DNA of 64,000 nucleotides, from the NCBI RefSeq assembly GCF_014649655.1, contig NZ_BMTL01000035.1:44211-108210 (forward strand), in the 5' to 3' direction. Below the pieces are notes generated by a model. The model saw nothing but the letters and a program-made list of their open reading frames with translations, did no database searches and was not told the DNA's origin. Source of the DNA: Streptomyces humidus. Lineage in GTDB: Bacteria; Actinomycetota; Actinomycetes; Streptomycetales; Streptomycetaceae. Position 1 is the first letter of the stretch. The number at the start of each line of letters is the position of its first letter. The position numbers and the translations under genes were made by a program. Of the stretch, positions 25,701-33,186 are shown piece after piece.

Positions 25701-26542
25701 ACGCTGTCGGCGCCACCGACAGGGGCCGCCAAGCAACTGTCACCGTCAGTGGCCGGCAACGCAGCACCACACTCACCATTTCCGGAGCCGGGAGGAACAC
25801 CAAGCCCGTCGCGGACATCGAACTCAGCCCGGACGGAAAGCTCCTCTACGTCCCGCAGGCCATAGACGATCAGATCGTCACCAACAGCCAACTCATCCCC
25901 GACACCCAGTGGACCGAAATCTGGAACGTGGGCCGGCAGAGAAGGACCCGAATTCTCCGCGGTGTCGGCGGAGACGTGATCGCCCTTCGCCCGGACGGTA
26001 AACTCCTGGCCACCTCAACCGGACAGTTGGTCGACCTTCCGTCCGGCCGGGTCACCCGCCGCACGCTCGCCCAAGACACCATCCGCTCCCTCGCCTTCAG
26101 CCGCGACGGAGACTACCTGGCCGTCGGCGATGCATCCGGCCGCGTCACCGTATGGGACAGCCGCGCACGACAGCGCCTTGCAGTCTTCGCCGGTGGACCC
26201 CGCGATACCGGCGGTCCCCCAGAGCCCGCATCGGCGCTTTCCTTCTCCCCCGACGCCCAGACGCTGGCAGTAGTCGACACACACGGCACAACTCAACTGT
26301 GGGACATCACTTCTCAGGCCCGACACGGCCCCGCCGTACCCGGTGCCAGCGACACCATTCTCGCTCTGGCCTTCAGCCCCGACAACCAGACCCTGTACGC
26401 AGCCGGAGACCACGCCACACTGCAGAAACACACGATCGCCCCAGAGAAGATCGCTGCTGCTTTATGCCAACGCACCCGAAAACTAACCGCAACCGAATGG
26501 AAGGCCTACATCCCCACCGTCCCCTATCGCCCAATGTGCTGA
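22757..26542 (+). CDS. XRE-HTH / nSTAND1 NTPase / WD40 protein
   Basis: A 1261-residue multidomain protein. Residues about 15-85 resemble an XRE-type HTH (LRAEAGGVTYRVLADRAGYS). The linker PYKGLVRFE and FFGRD introduce an nSTAND1 NTPase with Walker A GPSGSGKS (143-150), Walker B FVIVDQFEE (about 207-215) and a winged-helix region to about 480. One transmembrane helix lies at about 529-549, followed by a coiled segment (ERERLRAEARRIAEVADGM). About 600 residues of WD40-like beta-propeller follow (repeated D-WD patterns such as VRLWDLA, VQIWDINS, VTVWDSRA, TQLWDIT). Such STAND proteins are signal-triggered switches, often in defence or programmed cell death; here the HTH may mediate protein contacts instead of DNA binding. 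The start is GTG. Codon bias is weaker and GC lower in the WD40 part than in flanking genes, consistent with accessory DNA. Confidence 0.88.
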   Translation: MAGRREVPVDPGAGPVQRFAFELRKLRAEAGGVTYRVLADRAGYSITTLSQAAGGEQLPTLAVALAYAAACGGDAGEWEARWKQAVDEVVVLGQTEDGQSAEPPYKGLVRFETGDSDRFFGRDRLTADLLDLLRRQRFAAVFGPSGSGKSSLLRAGLIPALQHTRTLDLRLAALRILTPGPHPAHTHARVLDPGATRSGTPGADTFVIVDQFEEVFTLCHDPAERARFLDLLLTARRPESRLRVLIAVRADFYGRCAEHQGLVEALRDSNLLVGPMAPAELRDAIVKPATATGLTVERALTSRLLEEFADAPGGLPLLSHVLMETWRRRRGKTMSLAGYQAAGGIEGAVAKTAEDTYRQFTEPQAAAARRMLLRLVAPGDGTPDTRRPAHQDELEVSRRQEIEQESEIGHVLQAFTRARLLTLDGDTVELAHEALLTAWPRLRGWIEQDRERLSIHRKLTDAAHAWEELGRDPGALYRGNRMTTAQEHFSGGAAADLTDLEHTFLTASLTARDQEEHAATRAGRRLRRLTASLSILLALTVTAGLIAWQQSRSHERERLRAEARRIAEVADGMRFENPHTAMLLSLASWKIADLPETRSALLAAAWQKEQDAFAVPDDDPTAGRFLDLDGRTVLSVGERQVTQWDLATHRKVASYTGLGRYADDYPEVSVESRVAVLNGGEGVRLWDLAAGRPISHPVFRNMTGQMNSSGRTVIVYGMDRSMQLREIRSGRLLADRRAGTLTDGPLIGKVSADDHLLAVCRSESARLEIHDLHEQKNLTAAKLSGAQLPCRKLRFVFSRDNRALLTLTDTKVQIWDINSGRLRHGIEHPGIAEAVLSPNGKFLATADDSAILVWRLAAPSSPVFRYALVGETAASLRWAPGGRVLRYLAGVTGATVRSLDVEHAVDPIWTSRPVGHASFSADGRIQATVRSLSGTFRARLLDLRNGQNLATADVPCPGTSAQKQVHGRCTGLLALAPDGQSYAVGATDRGRQATVTVSGRQRSTTLTISGAGRNTKPVADIELSPDGKLLYVPQAIDDQIVTNSQLIPDTQWTEIWNVGRQRRTRILRGVGGDVIALRPDGKLLATSTGQLVDLPSGRVTRRTLAQDTIRSLAFSRDGDYLAVGDASGRVTVWDSRARQRLAVFAGGPRDTGGPPEPASALSFSPDAQTLAVVDTHGTTQLWDITSQARHGPAVPGASDTILALAFSPDNQTLYAAGDHATLQKHTIAPEKIAAALCQRTRKLTATEWKAYIPTVPYRPMC

Positions 26543-26753
26543 AACAACCCATGCCTACGCCCACTCTGATCTTCTGCGGCACACGTTCACCACCGGAGGG
26601 CGCAGGCTTCCGGAAATGCCTCGTCAACCCGGACGCCCCTGGTGATGCCTGATCGGCCGCCGTAACCCATATGCGTGGCCCTATGAGCTCGTAACACGAT
26701 CTTGTTGAACGGTCCTGGTCGGGCGTGACTGTTGTGACGATCTGATCGTTCGG

Positions 26754-26963
26754 GTGTGTGTGACGACTCGGCCGTGGATCGTGGACGACGACTTGTGGGC
26801 GCTGATCGAGCCGTTGCTGCCGCCTTGGCCCGAGCGGTCTCCGGGGCCGAAGCCGGTGGCGGACCGGCTCTGTCTGCAGGGCATTCTGTATGTCCTGCAC
26901 CAGGACGTCGCTTGGCAGCTCTTACCCCTGGAGCTGGGGTTCGGCTCGGGGCAGACCTGCTGG
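26754..26963 (+). mobile_element. IS5-family transposase 5' stub
   Basis: About 70 residues from the N-terminus of an IS5-group (IS112-like) transposase are visible: WIVDDDLWALIEPLLPPWP, PVADRLCLQGILYVL, and WQLLPLELGFGSGQTCWR. Homology stops abruptly after TCWR, where a full transposase would continue for about 200 more residues with the DDE residues. About 80 bp upstream, the sequence from 26672 (GGCCCTATGAGCTCGTAACA) could be the left end of the element. No right end or target duplication was found, so this is an immobile remnant. Confidence 0.75.
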
Positions 26964-26966
26964 CGG

Positions 26967-27772
26967 GAGGTAATCCCGCGCTCGCACGCCGGCACACCGT
27001 CGTCGCCGTCGACTCGCGCGGAGCCGGGCTCTCCGACAAGCCCGACGACGGGTACGACGCCGGCACGCTGGCCGCCGATCTGGTCGCGTTGATGGCCGCG
27101 CTCGGGCACGACCGGTTCGACGTGGTCGGCCACGACATCGGTACGTGGACCGGATACGCCCTCGCCGCCGATCACCCCGAGCAGGTGGGCCGGCTCGCCA
27201 TCGTCGAAGCGGTGATCCCCGGCCGCACGCCGTCCCCGCCGTTCTTCGGCCCGGCCGCCGCCAACCTGAGGCTCTGGCAGTTCGGCTTCAACCGGCTCAC
27301 CGACCTGAACGAGGAACTGGTCCGGGGATGGGAACAGCTCTTCTTCGGCTACCAGTTCGCCACCAAGGCCGCCACGCCGACCGCGATCCCCGCGTACGCC
27401 GTCGACGTCTGCATCGACGCGATCACCGCGGATCCCCGCGCGCTGCGGGCGAGCTTCGCGTACTACCGGGCGCTGGACGAGACGATCGCGCAGAACGAGC
27501 AGCGCGGCAAGACCCGGCTGACGCTGCCGGTGCTCGCCGTCGGCGGCGCGCTGTGGAGCGGCGAGAATGCCGCCCAGACGATGCGGCTGGCGGCCGACGA
27601 CGTCACGGGGGTCGTCCTCGACGACTGCGGCCATTACCCGGCCGAGGAGCAGCCGGCGCGGTTTGCCGAGGAACAACGGCGATGGACGGTTCGCTCACGG
27701 CGACTCCCCCGTGCCAAGAGGCTTGAGAAGCACAGGAGGACGCCTGTCTACGGAGTGTCCCGCCATTCGTGA
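26967..27772 (+). pseudogene. N-terminally truncated alpha/beta hydrolase
   Basis: From ALARRHTVVAVDSRGAG onward the sequence is an alpha/beta hydrolase of the epoxide hydrolase/haloalkane dehalogenase type, with the nucleophile elbow VGHDIGTW (Asp nucleophile) and the C-terminal His in DDCGHYPAEEQPARF. The first 40-50 residues, including the oxyanion HGxP strand, are missing. Their place is taken by the transposase stub in another frame. A nominal 338-residue ORF from 26756 is therefore a chimera and not a real protein. After ...QPARFAEE the reading also departs from the family, so the 3' end is probably damaged. An IS-mediated deletion is the simplest cause. Confidence 0.75.
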
Positions 27773-27893
27773 GGGATCAGCGGTGGCTCGGCAGTGGATC
27801 GGTCGGTCGTTGCCGGCAGTCGGGATGTCGCACATCACTTCTGAAGGAGGGAGGAGAAACCATTGCGGCGTCCGGCGGGACGCGGCCAACCGA

Positions 27894-28243
27894 TCAGCAG
27901 GACGAGGCCGAGGTGATCTTGATGCCGGTGAGTACTTCTTCCGCGTCGACGTGTCGCCGGCCCAGGTGTAGCGCAGCCACGCAACGTCGTCGTTGCGGGA
28001 GTTGTACACGTAGTTCGCTCCGCGCGCAGCGGTGCTGAGGCTCTGGTAGCCGGATGTGATGTCCTGGTATCTGGCGTTGGGGTTCCCGGCGTTCCACCGG
28101 GTTACGTTCTGATAGAAGCACACTTCCGGTCAGTTGCAGCCGTTGTAGGAAGTCGCGGAGGCGCTGGGCGCCACGGCGATCACGGCGCTCGTGAGAGCTG
28201 TGAGGGCTGTTGCCGCGGCGCCGATCTGCTTTTTGAGCTTCAT
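27894..28243 (-). pseudogene. Decayed small secreted protein (peptidase inhibitor I36-like)
   Basis: The start ATG at 28243 encodes a clean signal peptide (MKLKKQIGAAATALTALTSA..., ending ASATS), followed by YNGCN. An in-frame TGA then occurs (28130-28132), after which the same frame continues with convincing protein: EVCFYQNVTRWNAG, ARYQDITSGYQSL and YVYNSRNDDVAW. Near the end a one-base frameshift is needed to reach TGIKITSASSC and a stop at 27894. The pattern resembles small secreted I36-type proteins of actinomycetes. One nonsense change plus one frameshift make it a recent pseudogene; alternatively the stop is a sequencing error. Together with the intact peptide at 22172 it flanks the STAND/IS region. 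Confidence 0.65.
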
Positions 28244-28490
28244 GACTCGAAAGTGTGTGAGCGGAAGCCTCGATTCAGCAGATGAAATCCTGCGACCTCC
28301 TATTGAACCGTCCCATCCGCGCACCGCCGTCCCCCTTGGACGCCATACCCGTGGCTTTCACCTGGCTGGTCACCGACGCGCGCCGTCGGACGCGTCTTCT
28401 TCGAACTGGACCGGCGCGCCGGCGGATACCAGGGCTACGGTGCAGCCGACGCGCCGCTGCGGCCTGCGGCCCGGCACTCCGTCCGCCGGA

Positions 28491-29948
28491 CTACTGACGG
28501 CTGACGGTCCTGGTGACGCCGGCGACGACCGTGGAGGCCAGGATCCAGCCGGTGAGGATGAGGACGTACGACAGCGTCTGGAACCAGCCGGTCGGAGCGA
28601 ACGCGTCCTCCTGCCCGAAGGAGATCACCGGCAGCAGAAGGTCGAGGGTGTAGAAGACCGGGCTGAAGTGGGGCGACTCGCCCGCCTTCAACGGCGGCGG
28701 GTGGTGCCCGGCGTAGGCGATCGAGCCCACGGCCAGCAGGGACAGCAGCCAGCCGGCCGCGCGCAGCGGGCGGAACCCGTAGCCCACGGCCGCGTCCTGG
28801 AGGTGGCCCCACATCCGGCCGTACCAGGGGAGCGTGCGACGGTGACGGCGCTGCTTGGCGAGCTGCACGAGCCGGGCGGCCCGGTCGTCGCCGGTGGTGC
28901 GGTAGGCCGCGGTGAGCTGCTCGTAGGCGTGCGGGTCGAAGGCGCCGTCGTCGCGCTCCAGCATCGGCAACCGGCGCTGGGCGGGCTCGTGCGGGGTGAG
29001 GAAGGTGTAGGTGAGATCCAGCAGCCGCACCTGTTCGGGCAGCTTCTCGGGCGCCAGGTGGAGCTGGCCCACCTCGGCGCGCCGCAGATTGAGCCGGCCG
29101 GCGATCGGCGGGCCCTCGCGCAGCCACAGTTCGCCTATGACGCAGCTGCTCATCCGCAGGGCGGTGCCGCCCGGGTTCGACAGCGAGGAGTGCAGCAGAT
29201 CCACCCGGCCGGGGACGCGCGAGCCGCGCAGATCGATCCGGCCCTCGGCGCGCATCCGGCGGGCCAGCAGGTTGGCGCCGACGGTGAGGGCCTCGGCCGC
29301 CAGGACGCAGCCGACGGGGTTGCTCAGCTCGGCGTCCTCCATATCGATCGAGCCGGCGACGGTGGCGCCGTCCAGCCGGATCAGCCCGCGGGCCCGCAGG
29401 CCGCGCGCACACAGGTCGTCGTCGACGGAGAGCTGATGGAGCGCGAGCGCGGGCTGCGCGGGGTCCTCGGCGGTGATCTCGGCCCGGTCCACGAAGAGAG
29501 CTCCCGAGATCTGAGCCCCGCCCAGCTGCAGCGGGCCGTCGATCCGGCACCGGCTCAGTCTCAGGCTGCCGTCGATCCGGCTGCGCGCCGCCGCGAGACC
29601 GGGCAGGACGCAGTCGCTCAGGTTCAGGTAGTTCAGGTGGGCGCCGGCCAGGCGCGGCGCGGCGTCGAAGCGGCAGTGTTGGAGACGGACGACGCTGTCC
29701 ACGCTCGCGTGCCGCAGATCCAGCTGTCCTGTGATCCGGGCCCCCACGACCTTGAGGGCCGCCACTTCGCTGGGTTCGCGGGGGCCGTTGAGGAGCAGCG
29801 CGCGCAACACGGCCGCGCGCACGCTCGGTTCGGGCCCGCGGTCGGCTCCCGGTGCGCCTTCGGCGCCCTCGCGGAAGTCCACCGTCGCTCCGGTGGGGAA
29901 GGCCCGCCAGACTCGCCGTTCGGCCGGTGTCAGATCGTCGATCTCCAT
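28491..29948 (-). CDS. Membrane protein with leaf-repeat (pentapeptide-like) domain
   Basis: A 485-residue protein. Residues about 40-300 are a right-handed repeat-like domain of serial hydrophobic/Asp/Arg units (GQLDLRHASV, GSLRLSRCRI, GALFVDRAEI, GSIDMEDAEL), akin to pentapeptide-type solenoids. After a hydrophilic linker come two to three transmembrane helices around residues 395-475 (LLSLLAVGSIAYAG, LILTGWILASTVVAGV). Homologues are often labelled 'membrane-associated oxidoreductase', but I see no nucleotide-binding or redox motif supporting that name. The ATG at 29948 is a good start. It is apparently a monocistronic gene between the accessory patch and the WYL regulator. Function unknown. 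Confidence 0.8.
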   Translation of the reverse strand: MEIDDLTPAERRVWRAFPTGATVDFREGAEGAPGADRGPEPSVRAAVLRALLLNGPREPSEVAALKVVGARITGQLDLRHASVDSVVRLQHCRFDAAPRLAGAHLNYLNLSDCVLPGLAAARSRIDGSLRLSRCRIDGPLQLGGAQISGALFVDRAEITAEDPAQPALALHQLSVDDDLCARGLRARGLIRLDGATVAGSIDMEDAELSNPVGCVLAAEALTVGANLLARRMRAEGRIDLRGSRVPGRVDLLHSSLSNPGGTALRMSSCVIGELWLREGPPIAGRLNLRRAEVGQLHLAPEKLPEQVRLLDLTYTFLTPHEPAQRRLPMLERDDGAFDPHAYEQLTAAYRTTGDDRAARLVQLAKQRRHRRTLPWYGRMWGHLQDAAVGYGFRPLRAAGWLLSLLAVGSIAYAGHHPPPLKAGESPHFSPVFYTLDLLLPVISFGQEDAFAPTGWFQTLSYVLILTGWILASTVVAGVTRTVSRQ

Positions 29949-30107
29949 CAGCCGCGACTCTGCGGGCCCCTCCGAACGGTGTCAACCGGCTTTGCCCGCT
30001 TGTGCCGTTCGGCCCTCACGGGCCCCGTGCTCCGCCGACAGCCCGTGCTCGCGTTTCTGTGGTCCCCGCCCCGGACCGTGACCGACCGGCACATCGACCG
30101 CGGAGGG

Positions 30108-31091
30108 CTACCGGTCGCCCGGTTCGCCGTTCGCCGAGGGCATGCCGTTGGCCGCGCACAGCTCCCGGGCACGGCGCAGCAGCGCCTGCCGTACCTCGTC
30201 CGGGGACAGGACCCGCAGTGGGGTGGCGAGGCTGAGCAGGTACCGGGCGAGACCGTCCGCGTCGGGGCCGCCGATCTCGACGACGGTGGCGTCAGGACCG
30301 TCCGGGCGGTGGGCGCCGACCGTCGGCGGGACCAGTCGCAGTGCCCGGTCCATGGGCACCGGGAGACGGACCGTCGTACGGAGCGGGTACGCGCCGGTCG
30401 CGATGGAGCGGGAGACGAGCAGTACCGGGTCGGGCGGGTCGAGGAGTTCCACGGCATGCCCGGTCGGCCGTATGCGCGCCACCCGGTCCGCCCGGAACGT
30501 CCGCCACTCGCCCCGCGCCACATCCCGGGCCACGAAGTACCAGCGCCGCCCTGTGCGCACGAGACGGTACGGATCGACGTCCCTGGCGGTGGCCTTTCCT
30601 TCCCTGTCGCGGTAGGACAGGTGGGTGCGCTCGCCCCGGTGGCACGCGGTGGCCAGTTCCAGCAGCATCCCGGGCGCGATCTGCGGCTCGCCGGGCCTGG
30701 GGACGTGCACAAAGGCGGCGTCCATCTCACCGAGCCGGTCCGCGATCCGTGACGGAAGGACCTGACGCAGTTTCAGCAGAGCCGACAACGCGACCTGGTC
30801 GCCGCCGAGGACGCCGCTGAGCGCCGCCTCGCGCAGCCCGACGGCCACGGCGAGTGCCTCTTCGTCGTCGAGGACCAGCGGCGGCACCCGGTTCCCGGCC
30901 CTGAGGCGGTAGCCGCCCCAGGGCCCGGGGTCGGACTCGACCGCGTAGCCGAGCTCCCGGAGCCTGGCGACGTCCCGGCGCACCGTGCGCTCGGCGACCG
31001 CCATCCGGTCGGCCAGCTCACCGCAGGTCCACGAGGGTCGCGTGGACAGCAGTGAGACGAGTCGCAGCAGACGGGCCGATGTGCTGATCAC
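30108..31091 (-). CDS. WYL-domain transcriptional regulator
   Basis: A 327-residue DeoR/HTH_11-WYL regulator. The N-terminal winged helix contains SARLLRLVSLL and the recognition helix VAERTVRRDVARLRELG. The WYL ligand domain carries RRWYFVARD and WRTFRADRV. A C-terminal WCX extension ends the protein. The GTG at 31091 gives the usual N-terminus; the longer ATG at 31142 would run through the intergenic palindrome and is rejected. It diverges from the VOC/ABM pair across a 9-7-9 palindrome and so probably controls that operon and itself. WYL domains bind nucleotides, nucleic acids or small ligands; the effector here is unknown. Confidence 0.88.
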   Translation of the reverse strand: MISTSARLLRLVSLLSTRPSWTCGELADRMAVAERTVRRDVARLRELGYAVESDPGPWGGYRLRAGNRVPPLVLDDEEALAVAVGLREAALSGVLGGDQVALSALLKLRQVLPSRIADRLGEMDAAFVHVPRPGEPQIAPGMLLELATACHRGERTHLSYRDREGKATARDVDPYRLVRTGRRWYFVARDVARGEWRTFRADRVARIRPTGHAVELLDPPDPVLLVSRSIATGAYPLRTTVRLPVPMDRALRLVPPTVGAHRPDGPDATVVEIGGPDADGLARYLLSLATPLRVLSPDEVRQALLRRARELCAANGMPSANGEPGDR

Positions 31092-31110
31092 ATCGGGAAG
31101 TGTCCCGCAT

Positions 31111-31135
31111 GACCAGGACCGGAACTGTCCTGGTC
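31111..31135. promoter_or_regulatory. Operator between the WYL regulator and the VOC operon
   Basis: GACCAGGAC (31111-31119) and GTCCTGGTC (31127-31135) are perfect inverted repeats around a 7-nt spacer. The site is 20-44 bp from both divergent starts, so a bound regulator would cover both promoters. Confidence 0.7.
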
Positions 31136-31154
31136 CCGGCATAACGTCTGCCGC

Positions 31155-31541
31155 ATGAGCACCGGAAAGACATCAGCACCCGCGATCCGCTACGCGGCCG
31201 TCACTTTCGACTGCCCGGACCCCACGGAACTGGCCCGCTTCTACGGCGAAGCCCTGGGGCTGCCCGTCGCCTACGCCACCGACGATTTCACCCTGCTCGG
31301 CCAGGAGGGCTCGGCCGGACTGGGTTTCAACCGCCTGGCCGGCTACCGACGTCCGACCTGGCCCGACCCCTCCCAGGAGAAGCAGGCCCACCTCGAGCTG
31401 GGGGTCGATGACCTGGATGCCGCCCAGGCCCGGCTGCTCGCCCTGGGGGCCGTCGAGCCCGCGGTCCAGCCGGAACCCGACCGGTGGCGGGTCCTGCTGG
31501 ACCCCGCAGGCCACCCGTTCTGCATCACCACCCTGGTCTGA
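31155..31541 (+). CDS. VOC-superfamily (glyoxalase-like) protein
   Basis: A 128-residue single-domain vicinal-oxygen-chelate protein with paired beta-alpha-beta-beta-beta modules: AVTFDCPDPTELARFYGEALG at the N-terminus, HLELGVDDLDAAQARLLALGA in the second half, and the closing DPAGHPFCI strand. Metal ligands are partly present (His of HLELGV, and one in the last strand). Such proteins are glyoxalases, dioxygenase-like enzymes or drug-binding resistance proteins. It is the first gene after the WYL operator and is followed 2 bp later by an ABM-type protein. The substrate is not identifiable. Confidence 0.82.
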   Translation: MSTGKTSAPAIRYAAVTFDCPDPTELARFYGEALGLPVAYATDDFTLLGQEGSAGLGFNRLAGYRRPTWPDPSQEKQAHLELGVDDLDAAQARLLALGAVEPAVQPEPDRWRVLLDPAGHPFCITTLV

Positions 31542-31543
31542 GC

Positions 31544-31867
31544 ATGATCGGCAGACTGATGACCATGACGGCGCACGCGGGCAGGGGCGGCGAACTCGCC
31601 GGTGTCCTGCTGCGGGTGGCGGAGAGGCTGCACGGCTTCCCGGGCTGTGAGATCTACCTGATCAGCCAGGACGCAGCCGATCCGGACACGGTGCATGTCA
31701 CCGAGGTCTGGCGGGACGACGCCAGTGCGCAGGCAGCCCTCACCGCCCCGTCGACCGCCGACGGGCCCGCCCCCGCCGACGTCCTCGCGCTGCTGTCGAC
31801 CGCGCCGCACCGCACGGACCTCGCCGTCCTGGGAGGGGTGGGTCTCCCGGTCGACGACCAGTCCTGA
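31544..31867 (+). CDS. Antibiotic biosynthesis monooxygenase (ABM)-fold protein
   Basis: A 107-residue ferredoxin-like dimeric alpha/beta-barrel protein. The ABM pattern is visible: an N-terminal strand RLMTMTAHAGRGGELAGVL, then GCEIYLISQDAADP and the motif VHVTEVWRDDASAQAAL. Members are cofactor-less quinol monooxygenases or heme-degrading/handling proteins. The start ATG follows the VOC stop by 2 bp, so the two are an operon under the WYL regulator. The pair suggests modification or detoxification of a small, possibly quinonoid molecule, which is inference. Confidence 0.8.
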   Translation: MIGRLMTMTAHAGRGGELAGVLLRVAERLHGFPGCEIYLISQDAADPDTVHVTEVWRDDASAQAALTAPSTADGPAPADVLALLSTAPHRTDLAVLGGVGLPVDDQS

Positions 31868-32289
31868 AGCGGGCCCGCTCGTCCAGGCCGGGTGACACGG
31901 AGGCGGCGGCGACGCCGGCGGTCCGTGTCGCCCGGAGCGACGGGCCGGCCGGGGCCGGTGCAAGGCCCGGCCGGAGTGGGACGCGTCGAGGGACTCGGCC
32001 GTTCCTCGCCGCGGGTGGTGAGGAACAGGCCGGTCCGACCGGTGTGCCGTGCCCGCCACGGTCCGCCGGCCCCGGCGATGCTCCGGTACGGCGCGTGACG
32101 GCGCTCGGACCGGGCCGCCGGCTGCGCGGCATGCCGCTTCCCTCCGCGCGGGCGACGGAGTCCGGAGCCGGAGCCCGGGGTCCGGAGCCGGGGTCGGGGG
32201 TCCGGAGCCGGGGCCGGGGCGACCGGGATGTCGCCCACGCTCTCGAGGCAGCGGGGGAGGACCGGCGGAAGGTCCCCCGCGGCCGGCGC
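31868..32289. other. Gene-free interval with a hairpin and 20-bp-period repeats
   Basis: No convincing gene on either strand. A terminator-like inverted repeat (31891-31901 with 31922-31932, one mismatch) follows the ABM gene. At 32161-32220 the 10-mer TCCGGAGCCG recurs exactly every 20 bp, three times, with G-rich fill. Long ORFs read through here are low-complexity Pro/Arg/Gly products of extreme GC content. Confidence 0.5.
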
Positions 32290-33180
32290 CTACTTCTCGG
32301 CCGACTCGACGGCGTGGCCGCCGAACTGGTTGCGCAGCGCCGCGATCATCTTCATCTGCGGCGAGTCGTCCTGACGGGAGGCGAACCGCGCGAACAGCGA
32401 GGCCGTGATCGCGGGCAGCGGCACGGCGTTGTCGATGGCCGCCTCGACCGTCCACCGGCCCTCGCCGGAGTCCTCGGCGTAGCCGCGCAGCTTGTCCAGA
32501 TGGGGGTCCTCGTCCAGGGCGTCCACCGCGAGGTCCAGCAGCCAGGACCGGATGACCGTGCCCTCCTGCCAGGACCGGAATACCTCGCGGACGTTCTCCA
32601 CGGAGTCGACCTTCTCCAGCAGCTCCCAGCCCTCGGCGTAGGCCTGCATCATGGCGTACTCGATGCCGTTGTGGACCATCTTCGAGAAGTGGCCGGCGCC
32701 GACCTTGCCGGCGTGGACGTAGCCGTAGGGGCCCTCCGGCTTGAGCGCCTCGAAGATCGGCTGAAGCCGCTCGACGTGCTCCGTCTCGCCGCCGACCATC
32801 AGCGCGTAGCCGTTCTCGAGGCCCCACACGCCGCCCGAGACGCCGGCGTCGACGAAGCCGATGCCCTTGGCACCGAGTTCCGCGGCGTGCTTCTCGTCGT
32901 CCGTCCAGCGGGAGTTGCCGCCGTCCACCACCGTGTCGCCGGCCTCGAGCAGACCGCCGAGCTCGTCGACGACGGACTGCGTCGGGGCGCCGGCGGGGAC
33001 CATCACCCAGACGGTGCGCGGCGCCTGGAGCTGCCCGACCAGTGCGGCGAGGTCCTCGACGTCGGAGAGTTCGGGGTTGCGGTCGTAGCCGACGACGGTG
33101 TGGCCGGCGCGGCGGATGCGTTCGCGCATGTTGCCGCCCATCTTGCCCAGACCGATCAGACCCAGCTGCATCGATGTCAT
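32290..33180 (-). CDS. gnd: 6-phosphogluconate dehydrogenase, decarboxylating (short type)
   Basis: A 296-residue enzyme of the short, GndA-like class (the long class is about 470 residues). It oxidises 6-phosphogluconate to ribulose 5-phosphate and CO2. The Rossmann motif GLIGLGKMGGNM opens the protein. YDRNPE follows at the cofactor-specificity position, and DGGNSRW, GVSGGVWG and the catalytic-lysine region GAGHFSKMVHNGIEY follow. The ATG at 33180 is 6 bp after the pgi stop; ATG 33171 is the alternative that matches many homologues' N-termini. It is the last gene of the (tkt)-(tal)-zwf-opcA-pgi-gnd operon. Confidence 0.93.
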   Translation of the reverse strand: MTSMQLGLIGLGKMGGNMRERIRRAGHTVVGYDRNPELSDVEDLAALVGQLQAPRTVWVMVPAGAPTQSVVDELGGLLEAGDTVVDGGNSRWTDDEKHAAELGAKGIGFVDAGVSGGVWGLENGYALMVGGETEHVERLQPIFEALKPEGPYGYVHAGKVGAGHFSKMVHNGIEYAMMQAYAEGWELLEKVDSVENVREVFRSWQEGTVIRSWLLDLAVDALDEDPHLDKLRGYAEDSGEGRWTVEAAIDNAVPLPAITASLFARFASRQDDSPQMKMIAALRNQFGGHAVESAEK

Positions 33181-33186
33181 GTCAGT

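Noticed and set aside
26756..27772. Intact 338-residue alpha/beta hydrolase
   Set aside because: Its first 70 codons are the transposase stub read in the wrong frame, so the N-terminal strand and oxyanion region of the hydrolase are missing.
31654..32238. 194-codon minus-strand ORF after the ABM gene
   Set aside because: It is low-complexity Pro/Arg/Gly, overlaps the ABM gene antisense and the 20-bp repeats, with no SD or family features.
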